NCBI GenBank assembly: GCA_022843845.1 | Contig: JALHMW010000001.1 | Span: forward strand, 62,001-126,000 | Length of the DNA stretch: 64,000 nucleotides | Direction of reading: 5' to 3' | DNA from: Archangium sp. | GTDB taxonomy: Bacteria > Myxococcota > Myxococcia > Myxococcales > Myxococcaceae | Shown here: positions 39,543 to 49,787 of the stretch, one piece after another | Layout of the letters: every line of letters starts with the position of its first letter | Numbering within the stretch: position 1 is the first letter of the stretch | Translations under genes and position numbers: made by a program | Notes under the pieces: model-generated | The model's input: the letters and a program-made list of their open reading frames with translations, nothing else | Told to the model about the DNA's origin: nothing | Databases searched by the model: none

Positions 39543-39549
39543 GGCGGCT

Positions 39550-41100
39550 GTGCGATCCCTCGCAGCGCTGGTGGTGAGCGCCGTCGTCGCCGGCTGGTCA
39601 ACCGGCGCGATGGCGCAAGACGCGTCGGTCTCTGGCGCTGCTGCGCCCACCCCGATCTCGAAGAAGCGCCCCGAGGAGCTGTTCGAACTTCGGCTGCGCT
39701 ACGGCGTCGCCTACCGCACCGGGAGCCAGAGCGACGCCACGGGTCCAGGCCTCGGGTACGACGGCCTGACGCCGAATGATCCTGGGCTGCAAGGCTGGGT
39801 CTGGCCGCTCTTCGATGGGCTGCTCGGCTTCACCGCTGGAGTCTCTCGCGAGGGCTTCGCGCTGTTCGATCGCACCACCAACGCGCGGGTGACCGGCGGT
39901 GGGCTGGTTCGAGCCCACGGCGCGGCGACCGCTCGGTTCCGCCTCGGGCCTGTGCGCCTCGAGCCGATCGTCGGCTACTCGCTGAACCAGGTCGCGGAGT
40001 TCGCTGACTCCACCGCCCCCACCTTCCGCTCGGGAACGCGCCACGGCCTGCTGCTCGCGGCGCGCGGGCTCGTCGATCTGGGCCCCGTCACGATCGAAGG
40101 CCGCTTCGACTACCCGCTCTCGCTCGCGGCCACCGATGGCAGCGGCGCGCGGGCGACCTCCATGGGGTACCAGGCCGGCGGCGGCGTTCGGGTCGCCCTG
40201 CTCCGCACTGGCACGGCGCTGTGGGGCCTGATGATCGACGCCGCGTACTCGACCGATCGCCTCACCAGCACCATCGACGCGACCCAGCAGCACATTCGCG
40301 GCGGCCTCTCGCTCGACCTGCAGTGGAAGGAAGAAGAGAAGGCGGCCCAGCTCGCCGTGCTGAAGGTGAGCGTGGTGTTCGACGCCGATGGCGCGCCGGC
40401 ACCGAAGGCCCGCGTCGCCGTTCAAGGCGCGCCCGGCTCGCCGTCCCTCGACGAGACCGGCGCGGGTCGACTCGACGAGCTCCCGCCAGGCCCCGTCACG
40501 GTCCGCGCGACCCTCGACGGGTATGACGACGCCGAGGCCTCCACGACGCTGAGCGCGGGGACCGAAGCTCCCGTGGTGCTGCGGCTGAAGAAGCAGGCCC
40601 CGAAGGTGGGCAGTCTGATCGTCACGGTGATCGACAAGGAGACCGGCGCCGCGCTGGCAGGTGCGACGGTCGTCATCAACGGCGCGAGCGCGACCACCGA
40701 CTCGAGGGGCCTTGCGCGCTTCGCCGAACTCGCTCCAGGTGCCGTCACCGTCGAGCTCTCGGCGCCTGGCTTCACCGCGAAGACCGAGGCGGCCACCATC
40801 CTCCCCGGCCTCGAGGCCACCGTGAACACCGCGCTCGTGAGCGCGAAGCGGCGCGACCCGGCGACCGTGAGCGGGTTCATTCGCAGCGCCCGCGGAGGAG
40901 CCCCGGTCAAAGCGAACCTCGTCATCCCCGAGGCCAACATCAAGGCGAAGGCCGATGACAGCGGGAGCTTCGTCTTCCGCCTCGTTGGTGGCACCTATAC
41001 GGTGACCATCTCGGCGAAGGGCTTCACCACGCAAACCAAGCAGGTCACCGTGAAGGACGGCGACCAGGCCATCTTCAACGTCGATCTCCAGCCGAAGTGA
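39550..41100 (+). CDS. Outer-membrane barrel-like protein with carboxypeptidase-regulatory-like repeats
   Basis: A 516-residue protein with a signal peptide ending near GAMAQDAS. Residues of about 45-260 have alternating amphipathic strands with the aromatic-rich turns of a beta-barrel. Three carboxypeptidase-regulatory-like modules follow (cores VSVVFDADGAPAPKARV, VIDKETGAALAGATVV and SGFIRSARGGAPVKANL). The gene is the first of three that overlap: its stop and the next start share GTGA (41097-41100). The protein is likely at the outer membrane. The GTG start is the best fit to the promoter but has no ribosome site. Confidence 0.75.
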   Translation: MRSLAALVVSAVVAGWSTGAMAQDASVSGAAAPTPISKKRPEELFELRLRYGVAYRTGSQSDATGPGLGYDGLTPNDPGLQGWVWPLFDGLLGFTAGVSREGFALFDRTTNARVTGGGLVRAHGAATARFRLGPVRLEPIVGYSLNQVAEFADSTAPTFRSGTRHGLLLAARGLVDLGPVTIEGRFDYPLSLAATDGSGARATSMGYQAGGGVRVALLRTGTALWGLMIDAAYSTDRLTSTIDATQQHIRGGLSLDLQWKEEEKAAQLAVLKVSVVFDADGAPAPKARVAVQGAPGSPSLDETGAGRLDELPPGPVTVRATLDGYDDAEASTTLSAGTEAPVVLRLKKQAPKVGSLIVTVIDKETGAALAGATVVINGASATTDSRGLARFAELAPGAVTVELSAPGFTAKTEAATILPGLEATVNTALVSAKRRDPATVSGFIRSARGGAPVKANLVIPEANIKAKADDSGSFVFRLVGGTYTVTISAKGFTTQTKQVTVKDGDQAIFNVDLQPK

Positions 41101-43052
41101 TCCGACCCGCCCTCCACGCCCTCACGCTCGTCGCCGTGCTCCTCGCCGCGTGCTCGAGCGGGAGCAGCGACCCGACGCCTCCGACCGGCGGGGGCGGGGC
41201 TGCCATCAGCGATGCGGGAGCGCCGGCGCAGACGCCTGCCGCGATTCTCCAGCGCACGACGGGCACCGTGACGCTGACGCGCAAGGGCGCCACCACTCCC
41301 GCCAATCAAGGCCCGCTCTTCGACGGCGACGTGGTCGAGACCGCGGCCGAGAGCAACGCCGTGCTGCGCTTCCCAGACGGGCGCGAGCTCGAGCTCGGCG
41401 AGAACGGGCGAATGGAGCTCGGCAGCGAAGCCGACGGGCTGGTCCTGAACATCGGCCAGGGCGTCGTGGTCTCTCGTGTCGGAGGCTCGAGCGGTGAGAC
41501 GCTCCAGCTGAGCCTCGACACGCCCTACGGGCTCGTGCGCGTTGGCACGGGCGGCGTCTCGGTCAACGTCGGCAGTGACGAAGCGCTCATCGACGTGCTC
41601 GCGGGAGAAGTGACCCTCGTCGGTCGTGAGGGCGGCCCGCTCTCCCTCGAGGCTGGCGCTGAAGGGAGCCTGTCGAAGAAGGGCGCCAACCGGAAGGTGC
41701 GGCTGGAGCCGTTGACCATCGTGCTCGCGCGCGGCGGCGGTCGCGTCGAGGTGAAGAAGAAGGACGGCAAGGCCTTCGCCCCGGTGAACCCGAAGAAGTC
41801 CCCCACGCTCGCTGCCGGTGACAGCCTTCGAGTGGCGGGCGGGAGCGCCACCCTGACGCCCGACAAGAGCGACGCGAAGGTGACCCTCGTCTCGGGCACC
41901 GAGGTGGGCATCGGCGAGAGCGTCACGAAGGGCGGCTCGGAAGAGCTCGCGCTCGAGGTGAAGAAGGGGCAGCTCCAGCTCGCCCTGCCCTTCGGTAAGA
42001 AGCGCACGATTCGGCCTGGAGACGGCCTCTCGCTCGTCGCCGAGCAGGGCGGGCAGCTCACCGTGGTGAAGGCGAAGAACGGGCTCGAACTCAACTCCAT
42101 CGTCGGCGACGTGGTGGTCGAGACCGAGTCTGGCCAGAAGGTGACGGTCAAGGGCGGCCAGACGGCGACGCTCACCCGCGCTGGCATCGAGCCGCATGAC
42201 GTCTCGCGCGAAGCGCTCCAGCTGCCGACGAAGCAGGGCCTGAGGCTGCTGCACCCGGGCGCGGAGCGGGTCGCCCTGGTGTGGCCCGGCGACGACGACA
42301 AGGCCTACCGGGTGATCCTCGCGACGGACGCGGCGTTCGAGAAGCGGCTCGTCGACGGCATCGTGCATCAGACCTTCTTCAACACCGTGGCCCCGGCGCG
42401 CGGCGCGTTGTTCTGGCAGATCCTCGAGGGCGAGACCGAGCTCGGCAGGGGCTCGGTGTCGATCGCCGCGGAGCGCATCGGCGACGAGCTCGAGGGCATC
42501 ACCAACGTGGTGACCGCCGGCCCCGAGAAGACGGTCATCTACTTTCAGGACAAGCCCCCCGCGCTGACCTTCACCTGGAAGCCGCCCAACAAGCCCGTCA
42601 CCGAGTACCTGCTGAAGATCTACAGAGCCGGGAACCTCGCCGCGCCTCTGCTGGAGCGCCGCACCACCGCGACCTCGGCCCAGCTGCCCCTCGGCTCGGT
42701 GTCCGAGGGCACCTACCAGTGGGACGTCACCTGGCTCGACGAGAAGGGCACGCCGATCGGCACCGCAGGCAAGATGAACCAGCTCGAGCTCCAGTACGTC
42801 AACGCGGTGCGCGCGCTCATCATCAAGGCCCCGCGCAACGGCGACGCACCGGCGCCGAAGGTGGCCGTGTCGGGCATCGCTCCCATCGGCGTGAAGGTGA
42901 GCGCGAACGGCCAGCCGCTGACCCTCGACGCCAAGGCGCGCTTCTCGGGCCAGGTGGCGTTGATGCCCGGCTCCCGCGTCGTCTTCCGCGTCGTCGTCAA
43001 CGGCGTCGAGACGTACGTCGTGCGGTGGCTCGGGCGGGGCGGGTCGCGATGA
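41097..43052 (+). CDS. FecR-domain lipoprotein
   Basis: A 651-residue lipoprotein with lipobox LLAACSSG (C19). Residues of about 50-165 match the FecR domain pattern: VTLTRKGA, FDGDVVETAAESNAVL, RFPDGRELELGENGRMEL and a YGLVRVGTGGVSV core. A second, related stretch (from about residue 210) has further VTL and QLTVVKAKNGLELN segments, so the fold may be repeated. In Gram-negative cells FecR relays outer-membrane signals to an ECF sigma factor; here the next gene is a kinase. Starts and stops overlap by 4 bp on both sides, so the three products are probably made together. Confidence 0.85.
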   Translation: MIRPALHALTLVAVLLAACSSGSSDPTPPTGGGGAAISDAGAPAQTPAAILQRTTGTVTLTRKGATTPANQGPLFDGDVVETAAESNAVLRFPDGRELELGENGRMELGSEADGLVLNIGQGVVVSRVGGSSGETLQLSLDTPYGLVRVGTGGVSVNVGSDEALIDVLAGEVTLVGREGGPLSLEAGAEGSLSKKGANRKVRLEPLTIVLARGGGRVEVKKKDGKAFAPVNPKKSPTLAAGDSLRVAGGSATLTPDKSDAKVTLVSGTEVGIGESVTKGGSEELALEVKKGQLQLALPFGKKRTIRPGDGLSLVAEQGGQLTVVKAKNGLELNSIVGDVVVETESGQKVTVKGGQTATLTRAGIEPHDVSREALQLPTKQGLRLLHPGAERVALVWPGDDDKAYRVILATDAAFEKRLVDGIVHQTFFNTVAPARGALFWQILEGETELGRGSVSIAAERIGDELEGITNVVTAGPEKTVIYFQDKPPALTFTWKPPNKPVTEYLLKIYRAGNLAAPLLERRTTATSAQLPLGSVSEGTYQWDVTWLDEKGTPIGTAGKMNQLELQYVNAVRALIIKAPRNGDAPAPKVAVSGIAPIGVKVSANGQPLTLDAKARFSGQVALMPGSRVVFRVVVNGVETYVVRWLGRGGSR

Positions 43053-44782
43053 GCTCGCTCGACTCGCGGGCGCCACCGGGGCCTGTGCCGATTCGCAGCT
43101 ACGGCAAGTACTACCTCATCAGCAAACTGGCCGAAGGCGGCATGGCCGAGATCTTCCTCGCCAAGCAGGTCGGCGTCGAAGGCTTCGAGAAGAACGTCGT
43201 CGTCAAGCGCATGCTCGCGCACCTGTCGACGGCCAACGACTTCGTGGCGATGTTCCTCGACGAGGCGCGCCTGGCCTCGAGGCTCTCGCACCCGAACGTG
43301 GTGCAGGTGCTCGATCTCGGCTTCGAGGAGGGCTGCTACTTCATCGCGATGGAGTACCTGGCGGGCGAGGACTTCTCGACCGTGATTCGTTCGGCCGCGA
43401 AGCAGCGCACCTTCGTGCCGCTCAACATCGCGCTCAAGGTGCTGGCCGACGCCGCGCAGGGCCTGCACTACGCGCACGACTTCACCGACTCGAAGGGCCA
43501 GCCGCTCAACGTCGTGCACCGCGACGTGTCGCCGTCGAACATCTTCGTCACCTACTCGGGCCAGGTGAAGATGCTCGACTTCGGCATCGCCAAGGCCGAG
43601 TCGCGCGTCACCAACACGACGGCCGGCGTGGTGAAGGGCAAGTACCAGTACATGGCGCCGGAGCAGGCGCAGTCGCTGCCGGTCGATCGCCGCGCCGACG
43701 TCTATTCGTTGGGCGTCTGCATGTACGAGGCGCTGTGCAACGCGAGGCCCTTCGCGCGCGACACCGATCTCGCGATCTTGAACGCAGTGCTCAAGAACGA
43801 GTACCGGCCGCCACGCCAGCTGCGCCCCGATCTGCCGATCGAGCTGGAGCAGATCATCGTCAAGGCACTCTCTCGTGAGGCCGACGACCGGTTTCAGACG
43901 GCCGGGGAGTTCGCGGCGGCCATCGAGAACTACCTGAGGGCCTCGACGTCGGTGACGAGCGGCGCCGCGCTGACGACGTACATGACGAGCTTCTTCGGCC
44001 AGGAGCGGGTGTCGGCGAAGACGCGCATCGACTCGCTCGAGGACCTCAAGGCCAGCGGGGTGTCGCTGCCAGCGACGGAGAAGAAGGCGCCGTCGAACCC
44101 CTCGGGCCCGTCGGTCGCGACGCCCCAGATGCCGACGTCGGTGTCCCAACGCATCGACATCATCGTCGAGGGGGCGACCAACGCGGTCGGCGCGCCGAAA
44201 TCGGTGGTGGCGCAACGCCAGAAGAGCTCGGCGACGATGCTGATCGCGGTGGCGCTGGCGCTGCTCGTCGGGGTCGGCGGCACCTTCGCTGCCCTGAAGA
44301 GCAGCACGACGACGGTCGTCAATCCGCCCGTGCCCGATCGGCCGACCGTGGTTCCGCCCCCCATCGCCGTCCCGTCAGAGGTCGATGCGGGGCCGACCAT
44401 CGATGCCGGGCTCGTGGAGAAGCCCACCGGAACCGAGACCATCGACGCTGGAGCTCCGAGCCCGGTCCCCATACCCGTGCCTGACAAGAAGCCGCGGGTC
44501 ATCGTGCTGAGCACTCCCGTCATCTCGCAGGTGATTCGGCGCAACGCCGGGCCGGTGGTGCGTTGCTTTCAGGAGCACCGTGGCGATCTGCCGGGCCCGA
44601 GCGGCAAGGTCGACGTCACCATCACCATCGAGCGTTCGGGCAAGGTGTCGAGCGTCACCAGCCCGATGGCAGGCACCGGCGTGGGCAAGTGCCTCGAGGA
44701 GCGCCTCAAGCAGATCAGGTTCCCGCCACACGTCGACGAGTCGGTCAAAATCACCCTGCCCCTGAGCTTCAAGACCCAGTGA
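43049..44782 (+). CDS. Ser/Thr protein kinase with a C-terminal AgmX/PglI (TonB-like) domain
   Basis: A 577-residue kinase. The domain (about 18-300) has a glycine-rich EGGMAEIF loop, K53 in VVVKRM, E72 in LDEARLA, HRDVSPSN (157-164), DFG (177-179) and APE (203-205), so it looks active. A membrane segment lies at about 395-416, followed by a Pro/Ala/Val linker with Thr and Asp. The last 90 residues (from about 485) show the AgmX/PglI C-terminal domain: a VRCFQEH motif, KVDVTITIERSGKVSSV and a conserved cysteine pair (VRCFQEH and GKCLEERL). This domain is typical of TonB-like proteins and is periplasmic. The ATG at 43049 overlaps the FecR stop. Confidence 0.92.
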   Translation: MSSLDSRAPPGPVPIRSYGKYYLISKLAEGGMAEIFLAKQVGVEGFEKNVVVKRMLAHLSTANDFVAMFLDEARLASRLSHPNVVQVLDLGFEEGCYFIAMEYLAGEDFSTVIRSAAKQRTFVPLNIALKVLADAAQGLHYAHDFTDSKGQPLNVVHRDVSPSNIFVTYSGQVKMLDFGIAKAESRVTNTTAGVVKGKYQYMAPEQAQSLPVDRRADVYSLGVCMYEALCNARPFARDTDLAILNAVLKNEYRPPRQLRPDLPIELEQIIVKALSREADDRFQTAGEFAAAIENYLRASTSVTSGAALTTYMTSFFGQERVSAKTRIDSLEDLKASGVSLPATEKKAPSNPSGPSVATPQMPTSVSQRIDIIVEGATNAVGAPKSVVAQRQKSSATMLIAVALALLVGVGGTFAALKSSTTTVVNPPVPDRPTVVPPPIAVPSEVDAGPTIDAGLVEKPTGTETIDAGAPSPVPIPVPDKKPRVIVLSTPVISQVIRRNAGPVVRCFQEHRGDLPGPSGKVDVTITIERSGKVSSVTSPMAGTGVGKCLEERLKQIRFPPHVDESVKITLPLSFKTQ

Positions 44783-44808
44783 CTGTCGTGGCGGCTCCGG
44801 GCATCGGC

Positions 44809-45864
44809 TCACTCGGCTTCGTAGAGTTCGCCGTGCTGGGCGATGGCTCCCGGTGACAGGGACCAGTGCCCTTCGGGGATCAGGTACAGCACGCGTTTCC
44901 CTGATGGACCCGGCCCTGCGCCGACGATGAAGTACTTGCGATCGCGGCGCTCGCCGTCGAGCACCAGCAGATCGTGCTCCACGCGCCAGGACCCCGTGTC
45001 GCGGTCCGAGCCGAACTGGGTGTTGCCGAACTGCGTGTTGGCGCCCGCGTAGTCGTAGGTGAAGTCGTGGCCGGCGCCGAAGGCATAGCTGACCGAATAC
45101 GAGACCGAGTTCACCGTGGTCCCGCCGGTGATGACGTTCACGTATTGCATGCTGGCACCCGACCCGTACTTCCAGGCGCCAGCGATCTCGGCCTCGTCGA
45201 CCAGCGGCACACCCACCGGGCTCCCCTCGACTCCCTTGAACACCTCTTCCACGGCGGGCTGCGTCTGATCGAACGAGAACCGCGCGACGATCGACGCGCC
45301 GACGGACGTGTCGAAATACTCCTGCAGCACGACGAAGGGCTCGAGACGATCTCCAGCCTCGACGAGGTACAGGCTGACCAGCGACGGGTGATCGGCGTTC
45401 GCCGCAGTGAGCGTGGCCGAGGTGAAGTATGCGCGAGCGCCGTTGTTCACGAAGCGTCGCAGCGGCAGCACCCGCTTCGGAGCGTTGGGCCAGTCGCGCA
45501 CGATGGTGGCGTTCCACTGCTGGGTCAGCTTCGCGATCGGGTCCTCGAGGCCGGGCACGGCAGGCAGGCGGATGAGGTCGACCGTGTGGCGCTTGTCGCC
45601 GTCGGGCTTCTCGAAGCGCCAGCGCCCCTCGGACACGGGAGCGAACGACGCAGGCACCGTGAACGCCAGGCCACCCGGGGCGCCTTCACGCTGGCCGGCT
45701 GACGGCGAGCCCCCGCCTTTCATGTCGGTCATGTCGGTCGCGCCAGCGATCACCCCGAGGCCGACGAGCGCCACCGTGCCGGCGCCGCACACCGCGCACA
45801 GCCCGCCGATGCCGAGGAGCACCCACACGAGCGTCTTGCTGGAGCGAGGAGGCGCCTGCTCCAA
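44809..45864 (-). CDS. Hypothetical single-pass membrane protein downstream of the XRE-cupin regulator
   Basis: A 351-residue protein from a TTG, with an N-terminal membrane segment (WVLLGIGGLCAVCGAG) followed by Gly/Pro-rich linker and a large external part. No family is recognised. The external part has regularly spaced aromatic residues and a FGNTQFGSDRDTG segment near the end. It begins 3 bp after the stop of the regulator gene, so it is co-transcribed with it, but the link to the glyoxylate genes is not known. Confidence 0.65.
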   Translation of the reverse strand: MEQAPPRSSKTLVWVLLGIGGLCAVCGAGTVALVGLGVIAGATDMTDMKGGGSPSAGQREGAPGGLAFTVPASFAPVSEGRWRFEKPDGDKRHTVDLIRLPAVPGLEDPIAKLTQQWNATIVRDWPNAPKRVLPLRRFVNNGARAYFTSATLTAANADHPSLVSLYLVEAGDRLEPFVVLQEYFDTSVGASIVARFSFDQTQPAVEEVFKGVEGSPVGVPLVDEAEIAGAWKYGSGASMQYVNVITGGTTVNSVSYSVSYAFGAGHDFTYDYAGANTQFGNTQFGSDRDTGSWRVEHDLLVLDGERRDRKYFIVGAGPGPSGKRVLYLIPEGHWSLSPGAIAQHGELYEAE

Positions 45865-45867
45865 GGG

Positions 45868-46485
45868 TCACCCCACCCGCTCGGCGTAGGTCATCACCAG
45901 GAAGACGCGCGCTTCGACCGTTCCGCTGTTGCGGTACGTGTGGGCCTTGTCGGCCTCGAAGAGAATCGCGTCGCCCGCGGCCAGCGAGTACCGCTCTCCA
46001 CCGGTCTCGAGCTCGAGCTGACCCTTCGAGACCACGAGGTTCTCGAGGGTGCCTGCAGCGTGGGCCTCGGCGGCCTCAGCGCTCTTCGGCGCGAGCACCA
46101 GCTCGTAGAACTCGACCCGCCGCGGCTCATCGAACGGGAACAGCGCGCGCGACGAGAAGGTGCCGTCGTGCGAGGTGAGGCGCTTGGCGTCTTTCTCGCG
46201 GAGCACCTTCACCGCCGACTGCTGGGTGCTGCTGATGAGGGCCGAGAAGGGCACCTCGAGCGCGTGGGCGATCTTCCACAGCACGTTGATGGTCGGCGCC
46301 GACTGGCCGAGCTCCACCTGCCCCAGCATGGCGCGGCTGACGCCTGAGGCCTGCGCGAGGCGCTCGAGGGACAGGCCTCGCTCGGTGCGCAAGCGACGCA
46401 GGTTCTTGCCGACGACCGGCGCGAGGTCGGCGCTCGTGCCTGCCGGAGCGGCCTCTGCAGTTCGGGGCGTCTTCTTGCTGGCCAT
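45868..46485 (-). CDS. XRE-family regulator with C-terminal cupin domain (short-chain fatty-acid/glyoxylate type)
   Basis: A 205-residue protein with a helix-turn-helix at about 28-82 (LRRLRTERGLSLERLAQASG, then SRAMLGQVE) and a cupin_2 domain at about 120-200 (VSKGQLELETGGERYSLAAGD). Proteins of this kind regulate catabolic genes in response to small molecules. It lies directly downstream of the aceB-aceA pair, so it probably controls these genes. A palindrome is present upstream (46539-46549), and the aceB promoter has a possible repeated operator. Whether it is a repressor or an activator is unknown. Confidence 0.85.
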   Translation of the reverse strand: MASKKTPRTAEAAPAGTSADLAPVVGKNLRRLRTERGLSLERLAQASGVSRAMLGQVELGQSAPTINVLWKIAHALEVPFSALISSTQQSAVKVLREKDAKRLTSHDGTFSSRALFPFDEPRRVEFYELVLAPKSAEAAEAHAAGTLENLVVSKGQLELETGGERYSLAAGDAILFEADKAHTYRNSGTVEARVFLVMTYAERVG

Positions 46486-46538
46486 CGGGGCTCCCTGGGT
46501 GGCTCGTCCGTTCGAGCGGAGGGATCGCGCGTTCGAGG

Positions 46539-46549
46539 TTGACGGTCAA
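46539..46549. promoter_or_regulatory. TTGAC-N-GTCAA palindrome upstream of the XRE-cupin regulator
   Basis: An 11-base perfect palindrome with arms TTGAC and GTCAA in the 170-bp gap between aceA and the regulator gene, about 54 bp from the regulator start. The half-site GTCAA also occurs twice in the minus-strand reading of the aceB upstream region (TTGAC at about 49663 and 49671 on the plus strand). The sharing is suggestive of one regulator, but a half-site this short is easily shared by chance. Confidence 0.3.
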
Positions 46550-46655
46550 GCACCCTGAGAAAACGAACGCGCCGCAGCGTCCCGGGTGACCGGATTTCGC
46601 CACGGCGCGGTCGTGCAGCGCGCGCTCGGGAGGGAGCTGCGCGCGCCGCGAACTG

Positions 46656-47933
46656 TCAGAACTGGTGCTGCTCGGTCGAGTCGACGAGCGCCTTGGTCGA
46701 CGACAGGCCACCCGAGATCACCTCGGCCACCTGATCGAAGTACCCGGTGCCCACCTCACGCTGGTGGCGGGTCGCCGTGTAGCCGTGCTTCTCGGCGCCG
46801 AACTCGGCCTGCTGCATCGTGCTGTACGCGGCCATGCCCGAGTCGCGGTACTGCGAGGCGAGCTCGTACATCGAGAAGTTGAGCGCGTGGAACCCGGCCA
46901 GCGTGACGAACTGGAACTTGTAGCCCATGGCCCCGAGCTCCCGCTGGAACTTCGCGATGGTGGCGTCGTCGAGGTTCTTCTTCCAGTTGAACGAGGGCGA
47001 GCAGTTGTACGCGAGCATCTTGTTGGGGAACTTCGCCTTGATGGCCTCGGAGAAGCGCCTGGCCTGCGCGAGATCGGGCGTGCTCGTCTCGCACCACACG
47101 AGGTCGGCGTACTCGGCGTAGGCGAGGCCGCGCGCGATGGCGAAGTCGTCACCGTTGCTCTTGAGGCGGTAGAAGCCCTCGGCGGTGCGCTGCTTCGACT
47201 CGATGAAGGGCACGTCGCGCTCGTCGATGTCCGAGGTGATGAGCTTCGCCGACTGCGCGTCGGTGCGCGCCACGAGAATGGTGGGCACGTCGAGCACGTC
47301 GGCCGCGAGCCGGGCCGCGACGAGGGAGCGGATGAACTGGTTCGTCGGCACCAGCACCTTGCCGCCCATGTGGCCGCACTTCTTCTCGCTCGCGAGCTGA
47401 TCTTCGAAGTGCACGCCCGCGGCGCCGGCCTCGATCATCGCCTTCATCAGCTCGAAGGAGTTGAGCGGGCCGCCGAAGCCGGCCTCGGCGTCGGCGATCA
47501 TCGGGGCGAACCAGTTGCGCTCGCGTTTTCCTTCCGCGTGCTCGATCTGATCGGCGCGGCGCAGCGAGGCGTTGATGCGCTTGACGAGGTTGGGCACCGA
47601 GTCGACCGGGTACAACGACTGATCGGGGTACATCTGGCCCGAGGAGTTCGCGTCGGCGGCGACCTGCCAGCCCGAGATGTAGAGCGCCTCGAGGCCCGCG
47701 CGGACCATCTGCACGGCCTGGCCGCCCGTCATCGCGCCGAGCGTGGGCACGTACTCGCGGGTGTTGAGCAACTCCCACAGGCGCGTCGCGCCGAGGCGGG
47801 CGAGCGTGTACTCGATCTTCACCGAGCCACGGAGCTTCTCGACGTCGGCCTTCGAGTACGGCCGCGTGACGCCGTCGAAGCGGCGGGCGTGGAGGTCAGT
47901 CGCGTTGATTCCGGGCATGGCAGGGGCAGTCAT
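46656..47933 (-). CDS. aceA: Isocitrate lyase
   Basis: AceA splits isocitrate to succinate and glyoxylate in the glyoxylate shunt. The 425-residue protein has the catalytic signature KKCGH (residues 184-188) and the conserved [19 protein letters not shown] context. The length is normal for bacterial AceA (about 430). It lies 51 bp downstream of the malate synthase gene in the same direction, so aceB-aceA form an operon. No promoter of its own is visible. Confidence 0.97.
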   Translation of the reverse strand: MTAPAMPGINATDLHARRFDGVTRPYSKADVEKLRGSVKIEYTLARLGATRLWELLNTREYVPTLGAMTGGQAVQMVRAGLEALYISGWQVAADANSSGQMYPDQSLYPVDSVPNLVKRINASLRRADQIEHAEGKRERNWFAPMIADAEAGFGGPLNSFELMKAMIEAGAAGVHFEDQLASEKKCGHMGGKVLVPTNQFIRSLVAARLAADVLDVPTILVARTDAQSAKLITSDIDERDVPFIESKQRTAEGFYRLKSNGDDFAIARGLAYAEYADLVWCETSTPDLAQARRFSEAIKAKFPNKMLAYNCSPSFNWKKNLDDATIAKFQRELGAMGYKFQFVTLAGFHALNFSMYELASQYRDSGMAAYSTMQQAEFGAEKHGYTATRHQREVGTGYFDQVAEVISGGLSSTKALVDSTEQHQF

Positions 47934-47984
47934 GAGGAGCTCCTCGAGGGTGCTGCGGGTTGGAGTTGGAGACGGTGAAGCGCT

Positions 47985-49496
<1,512 letters not shown>

Positions 49497-49557
49497 GGGA
49501 CCTCCTGTGAATCAGTGAAGCGCGGCGTCGGGGGGGAGCAGAGACGAAGACACCCAA

Positions 49558-49586
49558 TAAGTAGCCAGCATTCCTGTTCATGACAA
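49558..49586 (-). promoter_or_regulatory. Candidate sigma-70 promoter of the aceB-aceA operon
   Basis: Reading on the minus strand: -35 TTGTCA (plus coordinates 49581-49586), a 17-base spacer, and -10 TACTTA (49558-49563). The spacing is optimal. The promoter is about 60 bp upstream of the aceB start. The direct repeats lie 32 bases upstream of the -35 box. Confidence 0.5.
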
Positions 49587-49617
49587 GGCGCGTCACGAGA
49601 TAATTTCGGGGCTCACT

Positions 49618-49656
49618 GTAAACCTGAAAAGTAAATCTGCGAGGGCGAAGTAAATC
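49618..49656 (-). promoter_or_regulatory. Three direct repeats upstream of the aceBA promoter, possible operator
   Basis: On the plus strand, GTAAACCTG (49618), GTAAATCTGC (49631) and GTAAATCGCAG (49650) start 13 and 19 bases apart. A shared core G-T-A-A-A-[CT]-C is present in all three, and AAGTAAATC is identical in the last two. The location just upstream of -35 fits an activator or a looped operator. A link with the XRE-cupin regulator is inferred from context only. Confidence 0.45.
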
Positions 49657-49735
49657 GCAGGATTGACAGATTGACGCCGAGTAAGGGCGTTCGCAGCCCT
49701 CATTGTTAACAACGACACAAGGAGCCCAAAAACGA

Positions 49736-49759
49736 AAAGGCCACCCGAAGGTGGCCTTT
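49736..49759 (-). terminator. Intrinsic terminator of the small lipoprotein gene
   Basis: AAAGGCCACC and GGTGGCCTTT form a perfect 10-bp stem with the loop CGAA. On the minus strand the hairpin is followed by TCGTTTTTGGG, a T-rich tail. It lies about 28 bp after the stop of the lipoprotein gene at 49788 (minus strand) and so isolates it from the aceBA promoter region. Confidence 0.8.
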
Positions 49760-49787
49760 CAGACGACTGCCGTGGCGCTGGGTCCGC

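Noticed and set aside
40995-43076. Long minus-strand open frame (about 690 codons) opposite the FecR gene
   Set aside because: No domain, biased composition, and complete overlap with a gene whose motifs and 4-bp junctions are well supported.
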